This document shows positions 1-9,118 of a stretch of DNA of 64,000 nucleotides, piece by piece. How positions within the stretch are numbered: position 1 is the first letter of the stretch; every line of letters starts with the position of its first letter. This stretch comes from Protula sp. h YS-2021. Its lineage: Eukaryota; Annelida; Polychaeta; Sabellida; Serpulidae. The notes beneath the pieces are model-generated. The model had not been told where the DNA came from. It worked only from the letters and a program-made list of their open reading frames with translations, and searched no databases. The stretch is from the NCBI GenBank assembly GCA_949752745.1, contig OX457025.1, positions 52,919,869 through 52,983,868 on the forward strand, in the 5' to 3' direction. The position numbers were made by a program, and so were the translations under genes.

Positions 1-479
1 AGACTTACAGTGAATCGTTAGGTTAGCCAATGTACTTAAGCAGTTGTAGTAAGCAGCCTGAAAAGTAGAGTAGTTTAAATTGGTTGCAGTGTTTAGTTGC
101 CCGTTTATCCCTATAGATTTGACTTTTTTACTATTAAAAAATTATTTTATTTTGATAGAATATGATTTTAACTGCTGCTTGTTATATTTAGTTGTTACAG
201 TTCCAATAGTGTTTAAAATTTTATGGTGATCACTTTGTGTGACTTATTGCATCCAGTGTATGAGGTCTGCAGGATTTTACGTTTAAATTATCTAATTATT
301 CTTTTAATTAGCTAAAATGTAATTTGTCCAACGCTGCCTTTTATCTTGTAAACCCTGATTATTAGTGGCAGTGCTTTTTTAAAAGTGAAAGTTCTTTGGT
401 TTATCTGCAAAATTTATGTGATGCACTGAGTATATGTGGCAATATTCGTACACTGAATTACTCTTTATGCTTTTTTCAG
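1..479. other. AT-rich non-coding sequence
   Basis: No coding signal that I can support. The last bases form a pyrimidine-rich tract ending in CAG at 477-479, which serves as the splice acceptor of the first exon candidate. Confidence 0.4.
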
Positions 480-554
480 GGTATCTCAGGAAATGTTCAA
501 GAAAACACGTAAAAGGTTTCGAAGAAGACTATGAAAAGGCCCTGAAGCACATAA
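480..554 (+). CDS. Exon candidate 1 of the zinc-finger/recombinase-like gene
   Basis: A 75-base open segment starts after a TTTTTTCAG acceptor and ends at a GTAATT donor. It encodes a charged peptide including YLRKCSRKHVKGFEEDYEKA, with two bases completing an upstream codon and one base left over (phase 1). The next exon candidate at 603 starts with the two bases needed, so the junction is phase-compatible. I do not recognise a domain here. No start codon is assigned; the true first exon probably lies upstream of the window. Support is splice signals and phase agreement along a run of five candidates. Confidence 0.4.
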
Positions 555-602
555 GTAATTGTTTTTACTTTTTTGTGGAAAAGAGTTTATTATTTCAAAC
601 AG

Positions 603-704
603 GCGAAGGAAAGAGTGCGTTTTCGACAGCTAAATACCAAAATAAAAGAGGACAGAAGTGTGAAACGATTGCAGTTAAATCTCCTGCACCATACCAAGAG
701 AAAG
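603..704 (+). CDS. Exon candidate 2 (first of a duplicated exon pair)
   Basis: This 102-base segment is flanked by a TTTCAAACAG acceptor and a GTAGTG donor, phase 1 at both ends. It encodes a basic, low-complexity peptide including GKSAFSTAKYQNKRGQKCE. It has the same length and phase as the exon candidate at 942-1043, and the two peptides align along their length (KRGQKCETIAVK against KRQKAQTIAAEK), which points to tandem exon duplication. No known domain is visible. It probably belongs to the N-terminal disordered region of the protein encoded downstream. Confidence 0.45.
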
Positions 705-941
705 GTAGTGGGAATACCGAATTATTAATTTACACAATTATTACTGTTGTTTTTCCCACACTTGGTGTAAGCTCATTTATCATACAGACTTTTTGCATCA
801 AAGGTCGATCTTAGAACAATTAGAGAAAATGATGTGTGTTTTAGTTACCTAAGCTGCTTTATTCGAATAAGGAAAAACTAACTGAATTAAGTATTGCAAA
901 GCATGCGTTTCTCGTTAAAAGGATTTAATGATTTTAAACAG

Positions 942-1043
942 CTAAAGAAAAGGGCACCTTTCGGAAGACATCAAGTAAGAGGCAGAAAGCCCAAACCATT
1001 GCAGCTGAAAAAAATGAACCTTGTACATCAGATAAGGGAAAAG
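942..1043 (+). CDS. Exon candidate 3 (second of a duplicated exon pair)
   Basis: A 102-base open segment lies between a TTTTAAACAG acceptor and a GTACAT donor. It begins with two bases completing a codon and leaves one over, the phase of its neighbours. It encodes a lysine-rich peptide including KGTFRKTSSKRQKAQTIAAE, aligning with the exon at 603-704. The duplication keeps the reading frame because each exon is exactly 34 codons long. No domain is recognised. Duplicate length, phase and similarity together make chance less likely than for either segment alone. Confidence 0.45.
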
Positions 1044-1391
1044 GTACATAAACACATAACCGTACCTGTTAGAACATTGTTTTGAATAAGCGAGTGTCTT
1101 TAAACACAAAAAACAAACAAATAACCAACCTTGTTGGAAAGACATAACAAAAATATCTGTCAGGAAACACAGGAAAATTCAACAATACCTTTTGGGTTTC
1201 AGTATATAATGTGTACTCTTGTTTAGGTGCAACCGCTGTGAAGGTTCACCCAAGAAAAAGGCCTTTTAATAGAATTGTTTGTAATTATTATTCAAGGCGG
1301 GGGAATAAAAGCAAGCACACGAACCGCTTGTAACGACTATTAGCTAACAGTAACATACATTCTTTTGACCCATGATGTGTTTCTACTTTAG

Positions 1392-1580
1392 GTAAACGCA
1401 CCGAAACGAACATATTAAGTCCAGCCACTTCAACAGAAGAAGGGATTCAGTGGCACAATACTAGGAGAAAAGTAAAACAGACACCAAAAAAAAAAACAAA
1501 AAAAAAAAAACGGAAACATGACGAGACCTCGCATACACAAGGCAAAGAACCTGAAGCGTCTGCTAGTGTGCACAAGACAG
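1392..1580 (+). CDS. Exon candidate 4, lysine-rich
   Basis: An open segment of 189 bases runs from a TTTCTACTTTAG acceptor to a strong GTATGT donor, phase 1 on both sides. The peptide starts KRTETNILSPATSTEEG and then has a long lysine tract (from an A-rich stretch near 1480-1512), resembling a nuclear localisation signal, then HDETSHTQGKEPEASASVHKT. The region is likely disordered. The A-homopolymers are places where indels, biological or technical, would be expected. Between 1044 and 1391 there is another open stretch (about 1227-1331) with only weak splice signals, not called. Confidence 0.5.
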
Positions 1581-1817
1581 GTATGTTTTTTACAGTCTGT
1601 TCTATTTTTTTGCGTTCAACAACATTAGCTTTTTACGGAAAAACGAAAACATGCTTTATGTACGTTATTCCATAATATCACTTTATAAGTTTATCCGTGT
1701 CGTTTTACGTTTAAACACTTTCTTCTATTTTTAGTTTTATTGTTTATTATTATTTTTTTGCTAATTGTATATGGTATAGAAAGTTAACACTAAGAGCATA
1801 TAGTGTAATTTTTTCAG

Positions 1818-1936
1818 GGTCGTTGCGAAAACAAGCGAATCTCGTTTGCCGTCTTATGGACGGACGTTCCATATCTCAAGCTGAACGTAACTACCTGGAG
1901 CAGTCGGGTGCGGTGATTTTCAGCAGTGATGAAGAG
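1818..1936 (+). CDS. Exon candidate 5
   Basis: The acceptor is TTTTTTCAG and the donor is GAG|GTAATT. The exon takes the single leftover base from the previous exon and ends in phase 0. It encodes QANLVCRLMDGRSISQAERN followed by YLEQSGAVIFSSDEE. Codon choice and peptide look protein-like rather than low complexity. The next candidate at 2118 starts in phase 0, so the chain 480-554, 603-704, 942-1043, 1392-1580, 1818-1936 and 2118 onward is phase-consistent throughout. I do not recognise the domain. Confidence 0.55.
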
Positions 1937-2117
1937 GTAATTAGCCCGTCTTTAATTTTTATGTTCTATTTATTTTTGACACGTCTTTTTATTTTTAACA
2001 CGGCAGTTTACTTTTTGTAGCAGTAATGACATGGAGAAAAAGAAAACCCCAAAATAATGAACTCAAATAATGAACACTTGTGTGTTTAAGAAAAGAATGG
2101 GTAAATGTTTATGACAG

Positions 2118-2635
2118 GAAGGAAAAGGAAAAGAGGTGACCTGTCAGCCCAAAGGAGAAGAGGAGAAGGTCGAGCCAGTCACCGCCACACAAGCTGAGAA
2201 AAGGGAAGAGATAACCTTTCAGCCCATGGCAGAGGAGACAGTCGAACAAATCACCGCTACACAAGTTGAGAATTGGAAGAGATGACCTCTCAGCCCGTGA
2301 GAGAAGAGGAGACAGTCGAAGCAATCGCAACCACACAAGTTGAGAAAGGGGAAGAGATAACCTTTCAGCATCGAAAGAGAAGAGGAGACAGTCGAACAGA
2401 TCACCGTCACACGACATGAGAAAGGGGAAGAGATGGCTTTTCAGCCCGAAAGAGAAGAGGAGACAGTCGAACAAATCACCGCTACCCAAGTTGAGAAAGG
2501 GGAAGAGATCACCTCTCAGCCTGAAAGAGAAAAGGAGACAGTCGAACAGATCACCGTCACACAAGTTGAGAAGGGAGAAGTGACAGTCGAAGCAATCACC
2601 GCCACACAACTTCAGAAAGGGGAACAGACCATAGG
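2118..2635. repeat. Coding minisatellite, 75-bp unit, about seven copies
   Basis: Units repeat with a period of about 75 bp, each containing GAGGAGACAGTCGAACA and CACAAGTTGAGAAAGGGGAA-like segments. Most units are 73-76 bp; the last is shorter. Because 75 is a multiple of three, copy-number change keeps the frame, while the 73-, 74- and 76-bp units break it. Confidence 0.8.
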
Positions 2636-2740
2636 AGAAGAGGAGACAGTCTATCCTTTGCCGGAGGGAGCTGAGATAGATAAACCACTCGACGCCGCGA
2701 AAGAAACAAGGGACAAGAGTTCAACCCAGGTTGAGAAAAG
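2118..2740 (+). CDS. Exon encoding an acidic 25-residue tandem repeat
   Basis: After a TTTATGACAG acceptor the frame opens in phase 0 and encodes about seven copies of a 25-residue repeat with core QPEREEETVEQITATQVEKG. The repeat is rich in Glu, Gln and Thr and probably forms an extended acidic or coiled segment. Single-base length changes near 2,280 and 2,340-2,370 shift the frame between units, so no single frame reads all units; the longest clean run is 2433-2748. A possible donor (AAAG|GTACAC) lies at 2741. Either the gene has decayed or the assembly has indels in this repetitive stretch. Confidence 0.5.
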
Positions 2741-2843
2741 GTACACATAGGAACTAGATGAGATCCTTTCATCTCGTCGCAGGCGAAAAGGGCGTAAAAT
2801 AGAAAGACTGTAAAGGTGATCAATGTATCTTTTTCTGGTGCAG

Positions 2844-4713
2844 AATCCGAGACTGAAACAGTTACAAAGATAACAACACCGAGAAAATCTAGTAGAAAAA
2901 AGAGTTTCGTTTGCTATGCCGAAAGTGAAGATGAATCAGAAATAACCTTGTTTGGTGAAGGTCAAGATTCAGAAGTGGTATCACAGTACGCTTCATTTGA
3001 AAAAGAGGTCACTCGATTAGGTCATAGTTTCTCAACCCCAAAGAAGTCCGTGGTGAGAACGCCAGTGAACTACAATAAAGATCCAGTGCTGTCCGTCGCC
3101 AGTGCTGTGAAAAGGACAGTGTCTAGTACACAGAGTGTGGCTAGCATCTCAGGTGCGCTGAAAAGGAAACTAACCGCACAGAGCGACCCAGTGACACCCA
3201 TAAAATGTATTAGGAAAGAGCTTGTTGCCTACTCTGACAGTGAAGATGAATCAAGTGTTGTGAAAAGCACATTGCCTATTACAGCAAATGCACCTACCAT
3301 CTCAAGTGCTCTGAAAAGGAAGTTAGACGCACGAATCGACACACCCTCTTGACCAAAACAAACAGTGGGAAGTATAGTCCAGTTTGATATTTCTTTGGCA
3401 GAATCTGCGAACCTATCACAGAATGACACCTGGGAAGAAGCTGCCTGTGCTGTGCCGGTTCAAGAAAGTGATCATTCAGTTACTGAGGAGGCTGGCGAAA
3501 GTTATGTTATATACGATGATATGCTCGATCGTGTACGACATAAATAACCCCGATATATTTTGCAGAAAAGTTCTAAAGTCAACATATACAAAATCCGGCA
3601 AGAAAAAGAAGAAGACAGACCGCGTTTACAACTCCTTGCAAGCTTGCCCCTTTGGATGCAGGGAATTAAAATCCAACTTTTCGACCCACGTAATATCAAA
3701 ACAGCACAAAACAGAAAAAGAAGCCATCGAATTACAAAGTTTAAAAGAAAAAGAGAAAAGCCGCAAGGTGGAGCTTTTGCGTCTAAGAGCTAACCACGAC
3801 CACAACAAAAGGGTGTTAGAAAAGAAAGAAGGCCAGATATTGTTAGGGAGAAGAAGCGCTAAAATCAGCTATTTTGACATGACATTGTATGATTCTTGTC
3901 CGTTTTGTTTGGAATGGTTATCGGTTGGATTTTTGAAGCGACACATAGCAGCGTGCATCGCAACTGAAAAACTTGAAGCTGTAACCAGTGTCGGGGAAGT
4001 AAAGGTTCAGTCAAAAATTTTAAGTGGGCAGTTACAAGCAGAGGCTAGCAAACTGTTACTGAAAGAGGTTTCCCAGTTATGAGAGCAGATGCTATTGCTG
4101 CTGTTGCGCAGACCGATGCATTAATCATTTGTCTGGGCAATGACTGGACGGTCCGCAATGTGGAAAATAAAGTAAACAGAAGGTACTATACCTCTGCTGT
4201 TATGTAGCGAGGGTGAAACTGGTGTTAAATGAAGGCAGAAAAGAAAGTCTCGATTTAAAACATTACCTTGCACCCGAGTACTTTTCGGATATATGCGCTG
4301 CTGTTATGAGGACGGCTCTCCAAGACGAAGAAGAAGAGGAAGAGTTTCAAGCTCCGTCAAATGCGGTTAAATTGAGATACGACCTCACGCGACTTGGCAA
4401 CATAAAGCTTGCGAAGGCTATCATGACGGTAAACCGAAAAGAAAAATCGGAAGCTGAGGAATTCATACAGCTTATGAAAATTAAGTGGTCTGACAACTTG
4501 GCCAAGGTTGTTCTGATGAATCGGAAATTGAATGTAAGAAAACTTTCCTTTACCTGACGATATCAAGAAGTTAGCCGCACACATCAACCAAGAAATGGAA
4601 GAATTCGACTGCAAAAAAATTTCTTACAGCAACTATTGTAGGGCGGTCACCCTGACCATGGCAAAATTGGTGTCTTTCAACTGACGGAGATGTGGAGAAG
4701 TTCAGGCTATACT
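2844..4713 (+). pseudogene. Large central exon: two zinc-finger motifs and recombinase N-terminal region, frame-broken
   Basis: The exon starts after a TTTTTCTGGTGCAG acceptor and ends at a GTAAGT donor. It encodes in order: a Ser/Glu-rich region with KRK motifs (to about 3547); a finger starting CPFGCRE with H..H; the conserved patch HNKRVLEKKEGQILLGRRSA; a C2HC-like finger CPFCLEW...HIAAC; then a helical region (DALIICLGNDW, LAPEYFSDICAAVMR, VKLRYDLTRLGNIKLAKAI, LPDDIKKLAAHINQE, RRCGEVQAIL). I recall this order from an uncharacterised animal family ending in a tyrosine-recombinase-like core. The frame changes about four times (near 3,500-3,560, 4,075, 4,205-4,213, 4,540-4,550), with in-frame stops at 3350-3352 and 4682-4684. 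Even so, the donor phase fits the next exon. Confidence 0.6.
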
Positions 4714-4911
4714 GTAAGTTGCAATGTCGTTAATATTTTCTGTGTTTAACCTTAAAAAATACGGATTGAAAACTAGTTATTTTATTCATAGGTATCCCTA
4801 CAAAAAGAAGTATATTTCAAATTGTATATGCAGAATAGTGTGCTCGTTTTCAGTGTACCTTGACTGTGCATTTCTTTTTCTAGACCTATTAACAATTAAT
4901 TCTCTTTTCAG

Positions 4912-5035
4912 TTTGGTCAGTTATGAAAGGCGGATTCAAAACATCGATGAAATTTCTGAGGAATTATTGGGGGAACTTACGGAAACAGAAAGACTCATCA
5001 TCCGAAGTCATGATGTCATTGAAATAAGGGGAAAG
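4912..5035 (+). CDS. Recombinase-like gene exon: core-domain entry
   Basis: A TCTCTTTTCAG acceptor and an AAG|GTGTAT donor bound this exon. One base completes the codon left by the exon ending at 4713, and it ends in phase 0. The peptide reads SYERRIQNIDEISEELLGEL then TETERLIIRSHDVIEIRGK. In the family as I remember it, a segment of the form 'LT..E..L....VEIRGKRGR.VPVLL' sits just before the catalytic core, and this exon plus the next reproduce it across the intron. No internal stop. Confidence 0.65.
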
Positions 5036-5237
5036 GTGTATGTTTGTGGATCATTAAGTAAAAAAAGATTTCCTTAGATGACAAAATGATAAAAAGATGG
5101 ATTTAAGAATGTCAAATTAACGCCCAAGGACATCATAAATACTTCTGGGCTTTTAAACGCCAGTGGCCTTAAAATAATCGTTATAGGAAATAATATTGAA
5201 AAAGCCATGCACTCGTACACATCTTGTTAATTTTTAG

Positions 5238-5358
5238 AAAGGAAAGCCAGTTCCAGTTATAGTTCCTCCGTTATGCGCTCGATTACTGAAGTATATAGTT
5301 GGAAAAAGAGCTCAAGATGGTGTTGACAAGAACAGTATCTACTTGTTTGCAAACAGAA
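5238..5358 (+). CDS. Recombinase-like gene exon: GKPVPVIVPP segment
   Basis: This exon follows a TTAATTTTTAG acceptor in phase 0 and encodes GKPVPVIVPPLCARLLKYIV then GKRAQDGVDKNSIYLFANR, continuing the conserved EIRGK segment of the preceding exon. The consensus donor GTAAGT begins at 5359 and leaves one base over, but the next exon needs two; a weaker GT at 5363 would restore phase. So either the weaker donor is used or there is a one-base error or mutation. The 'YLFANR' ending matches the family pattern of an exported strand before the catalytic helix. Confidence 0.6.
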
Positions 5359-5567
5359 GTAAGTTTCGCTGAAAAAATTCCCTTATCCAGGAAAGAAGGG
5401 TGAACAAGTCCTAAGACTAAATAAAATCAATAAATAAGAAATAAAAATGAATAACGAATTTACACAAGCATGGGTTTAAGCGTAGTACCAAACGGATAAA
5501 ATTCGTAACAGTTTTATGGCCTTTCTGGAAAGTGCGTTTTTCATTTATTAATAATCTGTTGGAACAG

Positions 5568-5706
5568 TGACCGCTCAATTTTTTCGGCCTTTGGCGTTAT
5601 ACGAGGCTACAATTCCTTGCTGGCGTTAGCCAAAGAGTCGGATCTGCAATACCCAGAGAGAATAAAGTCGACGAATTTGCGAAAGTACCTCGCCACTCTC
5701 ACTCAG
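5568..5706 (+). CDS. Recombinase-like gene exon: first catalytic-box helix
   Basis: It lies between a GGAACAG acceptor and a CAG|GTAATC donor. The peptide is DRSIFSAFGVIRGYNSLLAL, then AKESDLQYPERIKSTNLRKY, then LATLTQ, ending in phase 0. The LRKYLATL segment resembles the box II start of tyrosine recombinases (typically H-x-L-R-H-T-x-A-T), although the first His is replaced here by Ser/Thr. The inferred catalytic Arg is in LRKY. Whether it is active cannot be judged from sequence. Confidence 0.6.
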
Positions 5707-5828
5707 GTAATCTCATAGTAGAAATAGCCAACAGTCCGTTGCCATATTGTGTTTACATAGCAAATAGACAGCAAAAGGATGCCAACAACACACGTTGATC
5801 GTGTGTAATATAATATTTTAGGATTAAA

Positions 5829-5862
5829 AATTAATTAATTAATTAATTAATTAATTAATAAT
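5829..5862. repeat. (AATT)n microsatellite
   Basis: About eight tandem AATT units in the intron between recombinase-like exons. Confidence 0.95.
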
Positions 5863-5942
5863 TATGTTGTAGGTTTGACACACCATAGGAAGTTTATAAA
5901 ACATAGGGGACAGTTCTTGTACATTCCATCCTTTTATAATAG

Positions 5943-6138
5943 TCCTTCGATTTGACCCACCAACAATTGAACCGCGTCTTGGATCATCTGGGACATACGA
6001 TGAACGTGCACAAGGTACACTACAGACAGCTAAATCCAGCAATAGAAAGGATAGAGATTGCAAAAATGCTGCTTGTCCAAGACTTTGGTTTGATGTCCAA
6101 ATCCAATGGAAAAAGCCTAGATGACATAGACTTAGAAG
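5943..6138 (+). CDS. Recombinase-like gene exon: LGH and catalytic-Tyr segment
   Basis: The acceptor is TTTTATAATAG and the donor GAAG|GTTCGT. Phase 0 at entry joins the previous exon cleanly; one base is left over. It encodes SFDLTHQQLNRVLDHLGHTM then NVHKVHYRQLNPAIERIEIA and KMLLVQDFGLMSKSNGKSLD DIDLEG. The LGH...H...Y pattern matches the C-terminal box of tyrosine recombinases (LGH then a nucleophilic Tyr). The KSLDDIDLE tail is also a family signature I remember. This is the strongest domain evidence for the gene. Confidence 0.65.
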
Positions 6139-7064
6139 GTTCGTAAAATTGTTAACTTGTTTCAATTCATGGCAAAGTTACATTCAATTTTTCGAGAACG
6201 TTGTGTGCATAACTTCTGTTTAATTTTGGGTTTAATGGCATTTTTTACCTATCAATATACAGTGAAATGAACTCACAGTAGTAAAGTATAAAAACAGGAC
6301 ATATATATTTGAAAAGAAGACAATTTTCATATAAAACATTGATTCTGTAGGTTTTCAAATCATTGTTCTCCGTATTAGTTTGTGTTTCATTCCAACAAAA
6401 TGGAGAGTATTCTTATTTTTTCGGTGCTTAGCTAATATATTTTTTCTGTGTGATTAGGCGAAGAACGGAACGGTCATTGACTCTGTAGGTTTTCAAATCA
6501 TTGTTCTCCGTATTAGTTTGTGTTTCATTCCAACAAAATGGAGACTCTTGTGACAGATCATCGGGTGTGCAGTCCTCTGCAATTTGTGGTTGAAACAAAC
6601 CTCCCACCCCTCCCCCCAAACCTCCACAAAAAAGGTTTAGTAGGTTTTAGTTATATGGTAGGGAAGCTGTCAGACAAGTGCATTCTGTGTAGTGCGATCT
6701 TTAAGTCGGATGAGTGACCACTGTTTAGTGAGATCTTCATGTCCGATGAGTGGTCACTTCAGAGAGTAACATTTGTTTGACTGCTATTTGTTGCTGTCCT
6801 TATAAAATATCGATGCGTCCCTGATGTCCATGCTCTTTCAAAGTTTCGCCTGCGACTTATCCTTTTTCTTCCTTTTAATCTGAAGACTGAGCAGCTGGCT
6901 GTCCTGCGTGTATTTGAAGGTCTGTACTAAATTTTGGTTTAACGCAGAACGAAGCGGTCATTGAATCTGTAGGTTTTCAAATCATTGTTCTCCGTATTAG
7001 TTTGTGTTTAATTCCAACAAAATGGAGAGTATTCTTATTTTTACGGTGGTTAGCTAATAAATTT

Positions 7065-7278
7065 TTTCCTTTGTGGAAGATAGTGGGTTCAAATCCCGGT
7101 CTTTTCATACCTAAAACTTTAAAATTGAGATTTCTCCTTGCTACCCTGTGAGACACTCCACACGTAAGGGTTAGAAGGAGAACTGGAATGTCCCATTTCA
7201 CTATAATGTGGCAGGGGAATCCCGACATCGCCATAGCAGCTAAATGGGATCTTAAGAACAATACAATACAATACATGT
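7065..7278 (+). mobile_element. tRNA-derived SINE, 5'-truncated
   Basis: It starts inside a tRNA-like head with the B-box-like GGTTCAAATCCCGGTC, followed by the body shared with the copies at 33,360, 46,536 and 53,022 (TGCTACCCTGTGAG, GGCAGGGG.ATCCCGA) and a short AATAC tail. Confidence 0.75.
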
Positions 7279-7334
7279 ACTTATAAAAAATACCAACGTG
7301 TTATCTTCCAAAATACATATTCTGTTTTTTCCAG

Positions 7335-7508
7335 ATATAGTTCGAGTCGACACAGAAAGGCAAATAGCTGCTCTAGGAGCTAAGCATGCCATGGAAGGTG
7401 AATTACCGGTTCTTTCTAGAGCGCTAAGTCCAGTCACAGATGACAGTGAAGAGTGTCTTCCGAACCTTGGCGACAAGCAAACTAAAGAAGACTTTAATGA
7501 CAATATAG
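7335..7508 (+). CDS. Recombinase-like gene exon after the catalytic core (copy 1)
   Basis: The acceptor is TTTTTTCCAG and the donor ATAG|GTATCA. Two entry bases complete the codon left by the exon ending at 6138. It encodes IVRVDTERQIAALGAKHAME then GELPVLSRALSPVTDDSEEC and LPNLGDKQTKEDFND, an acidic linker. A second version at 33,622-33,796 carries conservative changes (for example EAEYAMELELLI), which suggests both were once translated. The downstream donor is intact here. Confidence 0.6.
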
Positions 7509-7542
7509 GTATCAAATGTACTTACCTATCGAAATACCAGCC

Positions 7543-8610
7543 AGTGTATTTTCAGCATTGTCTTCTGCAGACGCGTGTGTTTAAAGGTATTTCTGTCACG
7601 GAAAGGTTTTTCAAAATCAGTGTCTTTTGCGCATACCACCCAACATTATATATTGTTTCAAGCCTATGGACAATTTTTGGTTTCATAAATATTGAATCTG
7701 TTGTATGACGCAAATATGATGTCACAAGTCGTTAGCTATGGCGTGTTTCTATTTACTAATAATGACTTTTAACTTAATTCCGCCTCAAGTTGGCATTGAT
7801 TATTATTATTTAGGAACTGAAAAATTGATAGCAATTTGCTTTTGATTAGGAAGTGTGCCACTTGAATATTTAAAAGTGTATAAATTATTTTTAACTGAAT
7901 GTTTATTTATTAATGGAAAAAGTGAGACAGAAACAAGCAAAAATATTTATTTCATTGTATTTCAAACGTGCTTGTGTGATAACATAATTTTTTAATATCT
8001 AAATTTAGAGTGTACTCGATTTTCAGTAAATAAAATATAATGAAATCTACTTACTTTATCTTATTTTCACTTAAAAAAAATTCATAAAACAACTGAAAAA
8101 TCTCACACAAAAGCGCAGACTCTAAAATAAACGACCATTTGGAAATGCTTTAAAATATTGTAGCTTATATTTTAAGCATTTCCAAACGGTCTTTTATTTT
8201 AGGTATGATTGGTCGTTGTAGGATTAAACAATGTCCGTTAAAAGAAAAGAATTGGTATGTCCTGCCTTTGTGGGGTTGTTCATTTTGAAACCCACAAAAA
8301 TACAGACGGACGTGGTTACTTCAAGTACGAAACGTCTTTGTGTGTTTAGGAACTACTTTTCTCCAAACGTTATGTGATATTTTGATTTTTCGTCCGTACA
8401 TTGTGTGATATTTTGATTTTGTCGTCCGTGCGTTGTGTGATATTTTTAACCCAATGTCGAACGGACATAAACGCACAACGACCTCTGGTACGCAGACCTG
8501 AGTAACCACACAACGTCGCTCTGAACTTACCAGGCGTCCGTCCTCGATTAAACGCATAAGGTACCTCTTGTAGGTGGGCCGTCCATCCATCCTTCTGTCT
8601 GTCCGTCTGT
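7543..8610 (+). repeat. Dispersed repeat shared with the Helitron-like elements (partial copy)
   Basis: Sequence from TTTTCAGCATTGTCTTCTGC to the GTCCATCC/GTCTGTCCGTC end matches the 5' part of the elements at 35,291 and 39,613, but lacks their satellite and 3' end. It includes a long hairpin at about 8,130-8,190 (arms around GGAAATGCTT and AAGCATTTCC) and three short direct repeats containing GTGTGATATTTTGATTTT. Small minus-strand open frames here are by-products. Confidence 0.75.
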
Positions 8611-9113
8611 CCGCTCTTGCGTTTATGTTTAGGTAGAAAGCTACGTTGTGCGTTTAAGTTACGTTGTAGGTTTGACGTTGTGGGTTTAAGTGAGATTTGG
8701 ACTCCCCGTGATGCTGTGGGTCCATTAAAATGGTTTTTAAAATTAAGTACACAACGCATGGAAAACGGAGTCCTGTGCGTTTGTCCGTACTTTTTCCCTT
8801 GCCGCTGCCGACACCTGGTGTTGTAATTCTCACCTATATTTACATGTGGACAGCACATGGGGTAAATTTTTGGGTCAGCCAATCAGATTCTGCAATTCAG
8901 GTGCCTTTATTCATGCGCTGTTTTGGTTTTAGGCCTTGAGGTTTCCCGTCTTAGAAAACTTTTGCCTCCGCTCTCTCTTCCCCCCAAAATAAAAGTGACA
9001 AAGGTCCTTAACCACTTGTATGGATATTATTTTCTGTTGTTTCAATAAATACAACAGGTTTTACTGCTTTCATGGTGTAAAAAAGGCAAGAAAAGTGAGC
9101 AGAAACTTGGAAT
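8611..9113. other. Non-coding gap
   Basis: Nothing recognisable; no splice-bounded exon, and short open frames carry no known motif. It ends at the GATAT target duplication. Confidence 0.4.
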
Positions 9114-9118
9114 GATAT
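9114..9118. other. Left target-site duplication GATAT
   Basis: GATAT abuts the outer end of the left LTR and recurs right after the right LTR at 29,190-29,194. Five bases is the size expected for BEL/Pao integration. Confidence 0.85.

Larger units (their letters stand above)
6425..7508. repeat. Segment duplicated at 32,740-33,796 (copy 1)
   Basis: The segment contains a TCTGTAGGTTTTCAAATCAT motif (at about 6,480 and 6,970, plus a further copy at about 6,346), a run of intronic sequence, a SINE and the exon at 7335-7508. Most of it recurs in the same order at 32,740-33,796 with clear divergence and small indels. It therefore represents a duplicated piece of the gene, not a single mobile element. 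Confidence 0.75.

Noticed and set aside
2109..2609. 166-residue minus-strand open frame with repeats
   Set aside because: It is the antisense shadow of the 75-bp coding minisatellite; its repeats have the same period.
2741..2843. A certain intron at this place
   Set aside because: Donor and acceptor consensus exist, but the phase does not match the reading frame on both sides; left as uncertain.
8370..8882. 170-residue minus-strand open frame
   Set aside because: It lies in a dispersed repeat that recurs at 36.2 and 40.6 kb, with frame not conserved over its length.
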